The translations under genes and the position numbers were made by a program. The notes below the pieces were generated by a model, which saw only the letters and a list, made by a program, of their open reading frames with translations, made no database searches and was not told the DNA's origin. DNA of 6,519 nucleotides. Source: Aquabacterium sp. (lineage in GTDB: Bacteria; Pseudomonadota; Gammaproteobacteria; Burkholderiales; Burkholderiaceae_C). Location: positions 1 to 6,519 of the forward strand of contig JAGNPA010000110.1 of the NCBI GenBank assembly GCA_017989885.1, read 5' to 3'. This document shows, piece after piece, positions 5,316-6,519 of the stretch. Position 1 is the first letter of the stretch; every line of letters begins with the position of its first letter.

Positions 5316-6519
5316 CACCAGTCTTCCTTCACGGCCAGCACGGCATCGCGGCCCACGGCGGTGCGGCCTGCCACCAGCGCCGTCAAGGTGCCCGCCACCA
5401 CCACGCTGGCGCACAGCGCAGCCAGACGCGGCCAGGGCAGCAGCAGGTCCATGGTCCAGTGGAAACTCTGCGGGTTGACGACGTGCACCAGCACCATGCT
5501 CACGGCAATACCCAGCGCCAGGCCCAGCAAGGCCCCCACGCTGGTCAGCGCGGCGCCCTCACCCGCCACAATGCCCAAAATCTGCCGCCGCGTGAAGCCC
5601 AGGTGGCCCAGCAGGCCGAACTCCTTGCGCCGCGCCAGCACCTGCGCCGAAAAGCTCGCCGCCACGCCGAACAGCCCAATGCCAATCGCCACGGCCTGCA
5701 GCCAGTAGGTCACCGCAAAACTGCGGTCGAAGATGCGCAGCGTGGTCTGGCGGATCTCGCGCGGCTCGGCAAACTCCAGCAGCGCCCCGTCCAACCCTTG
5801 CGCGGCGGCCGTGGCGCGGATGGCGGCCTGCAGGTCGGCGGTGCGTGCCTCGGGCGCGAGGTGCAGGGCCAGGTCGTTCAGACCGGTGTCGCCGGTCAGT
5901 CGCTGGTAGTCGGCCTCACCGATCACGATGGCGCCTTGCTGTCGGGCGTAGTCGCGCCACACCGCGCGCACCCAGGCGGTGACCGGCGGCTGGCCGGCTT
6001 GCAGGGGCAGTTGCAAGGTGGTGCCGGGGCGGGCGTCGTACAGGTCCACCATGGCCTCGCTCACGTAGATGCTGACAAAACCGGGGCGGGCCGGGATGGC
6101 GTCGCTGACCAGCGGTAGGCTGCGGCCGGGGTCATCATCGTCGGTGTCCTTGCCTGACCCCGCGCTTTCACCGATGGGCCGGGCCAGCAAGGCCACGGCG
6201 GGCTGATCGGGGCGCAGGCTCAGGCTGCTGACGCGGATGCCGGTGGCGCGCTGCACGCCGGGCAAGGCGGCAATGGCGTTCAAGAAGCGGTGGTCCAGGT
6301 GCATGGCCTCGGCGCCGCTGCTCGACTTGGCCGTTCGCGCATACAGGTCGGCGGGCAGCACCACGTCCAACCATTGGGTGACCGAGCCGCGGAAGCTGGT
6401 CACCATCACAGTCAGGGCCACCGACAGGCTCAGGCTGGCGACCACCCCGGCGGTGGCCACGGTGGCCGTGTGGCGCATGCGCCGGGCGCGTTCCACCGAC
6501 AGCATCAGCGCCGCATGGC
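5315..6519 (-). CDS. FtsX-like ABC transporter permease, C-terminal half
   Basis: The frame enters from the right edge and ends at TGA 5317-5315, giving at least 400 residues. An internal Met at 6505 is not a convincing start: the frame stays open upstream (HAAL) and the sequence begins as the second half of a two-domain FtsX permease. Numbering from that Met, a membrane helix at about 13-37 is followed by a large periplasmic domain (about 40-262). Three more helices lie at about 266-290, 310-340 and 359-382. LARRKEFGLLGHLGFTRRQIL at about 290-310 is the typical cytoplasmic FtsX loop that contacts the ATPase. A TDDDDPG acidic insert lies at 121-127. This is the four-helix FtsX/MacB-type architecture used for lipid or hydrophobic-compound export or extraction. 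The gene is coupled to the AttH-like gene by TGATG. The ATPase gene is not in the window and probably lies to the right. Confidence 0.87.
   Translation of the reverse strand, partial: HAALMLSVERARRMRHTATVATAGVVASLSLSVALTVMVTSFRGSVTQWLDVVLPADLYARTAKSSSGAEAMHLDHRFLNAIAALPGVQRATGIRVSSLSLRPDQPAVALLARPIGESAGSGKDTDDDDPGRSLPLVSDAIPARPGFVSIYVSEAMVDLYDARPGTTLQLPLQAGQPPVTAWVRAVWRDYARQQGAIVIGEADYQRLTGDTGLNDLALHLAPEARTADLQAAIRATAAAQGLDGALLEFAEPREIRQTTLRIFDRSFAVTYWLQAVAIGIGLFGVAASFSAQVLARRKEFGLLGHLGFTRRQILGIVAGEGAALTSVGALLGLALGIAVSMVLVHVVNPQSFHWTMDLLLPWPRLAALCASVVVAGTLTALVAGRTAVGRDAVLAVKEDW

Noticed and set aside
5198..6118. A 306-codon plus-strand open frame opposite the permease gene
   Set aside because: His/Gln/Gly-rich shadow translation, while the minus strand gives membrane helices and an FtsX loop motif.
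1..6519. CRISPR arrays, tRNA or rRNA genes, insertion sequences, attachment sites
   Set aside because: No regularly spaced repeats, cloverleaf-like tracts, transposase motifs or terminal inverted repeats were seen on either strand.

Overview
The window is GC-rich with strong third-position G/C bias. Its proteins resemble those of Burkholderiales, most likely a Comamonadaceae-type betaproteobacterium. This placement comes from protein style and composition only; no rRNA or marker gene is present. Most of the window is coding, with one real intergenic gap of about 280 bases.

Layout. (1) 1-890, minus strand: N-terminal 296 residues of an adenosylcobalamin-dependent class II ribonucleotide reductase (NrdJ), cut by the left edge just after its NPCGEQ active-site motif. 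(2) 891-1171: divergent intergenic region with two dyads and no recognisable cobalamin riboswitch. (3) 1172-2140, plus: a 322-residue MpaB/Lcp-type (DUF2236) oxygenase-family protein. (4) 2137-2562, minus: a 141-residue protein of unknown function, tail to tail with the previous gene through a shared TTAA. Its proposed start lies inside a 25-codon plus-strand remnant of a Fis-type helix-turn-helix tail from a sigma-54-dependent regulator. (5) 2643-3737, plus: a 364-residue protein made of three tandem PTPS/QueD-type domains. (6) 3788-4003, minus: a 71-residue two-helix membrane protein. (7) 4149-5315, minus: a Tat-signal AttH/CrtC-type lipocalin-like protein. (8) 5315-6519, minus: the C-terminal half of an FtsX-like ABC permease, cut by the right edge and joined to the lipocalin gene by a TGATG overlap.

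How they work together. The FtsX permease and the AttH-like protein form one export-type ABC unit: the permease sits in the inner membrane and the lipocalin partner is exported folded to the periplasm. The ATPase is presumably outside the window to the right. The small membrane protein may be a trailing member of that transcript. The remaining genes look like independent housekeeping or accessory units.

The most interesting object is the triple PTPS protein. The QueD catalytic residues appear divided among its domains: domain 2 keeps the zinc histidines and catalytic Cys but has lost the Asp-His pair, domain 3 keeps Asp-His but has lost the Cys, and domain 1 is the most degenerate. In PTPS enzymes the active site forms between neighbouring subunits, so this suggests a single-chain ring with one composite active site. 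The second item of note is the regulator remnant at 2537-2614, which marks an old rearrangement junction.
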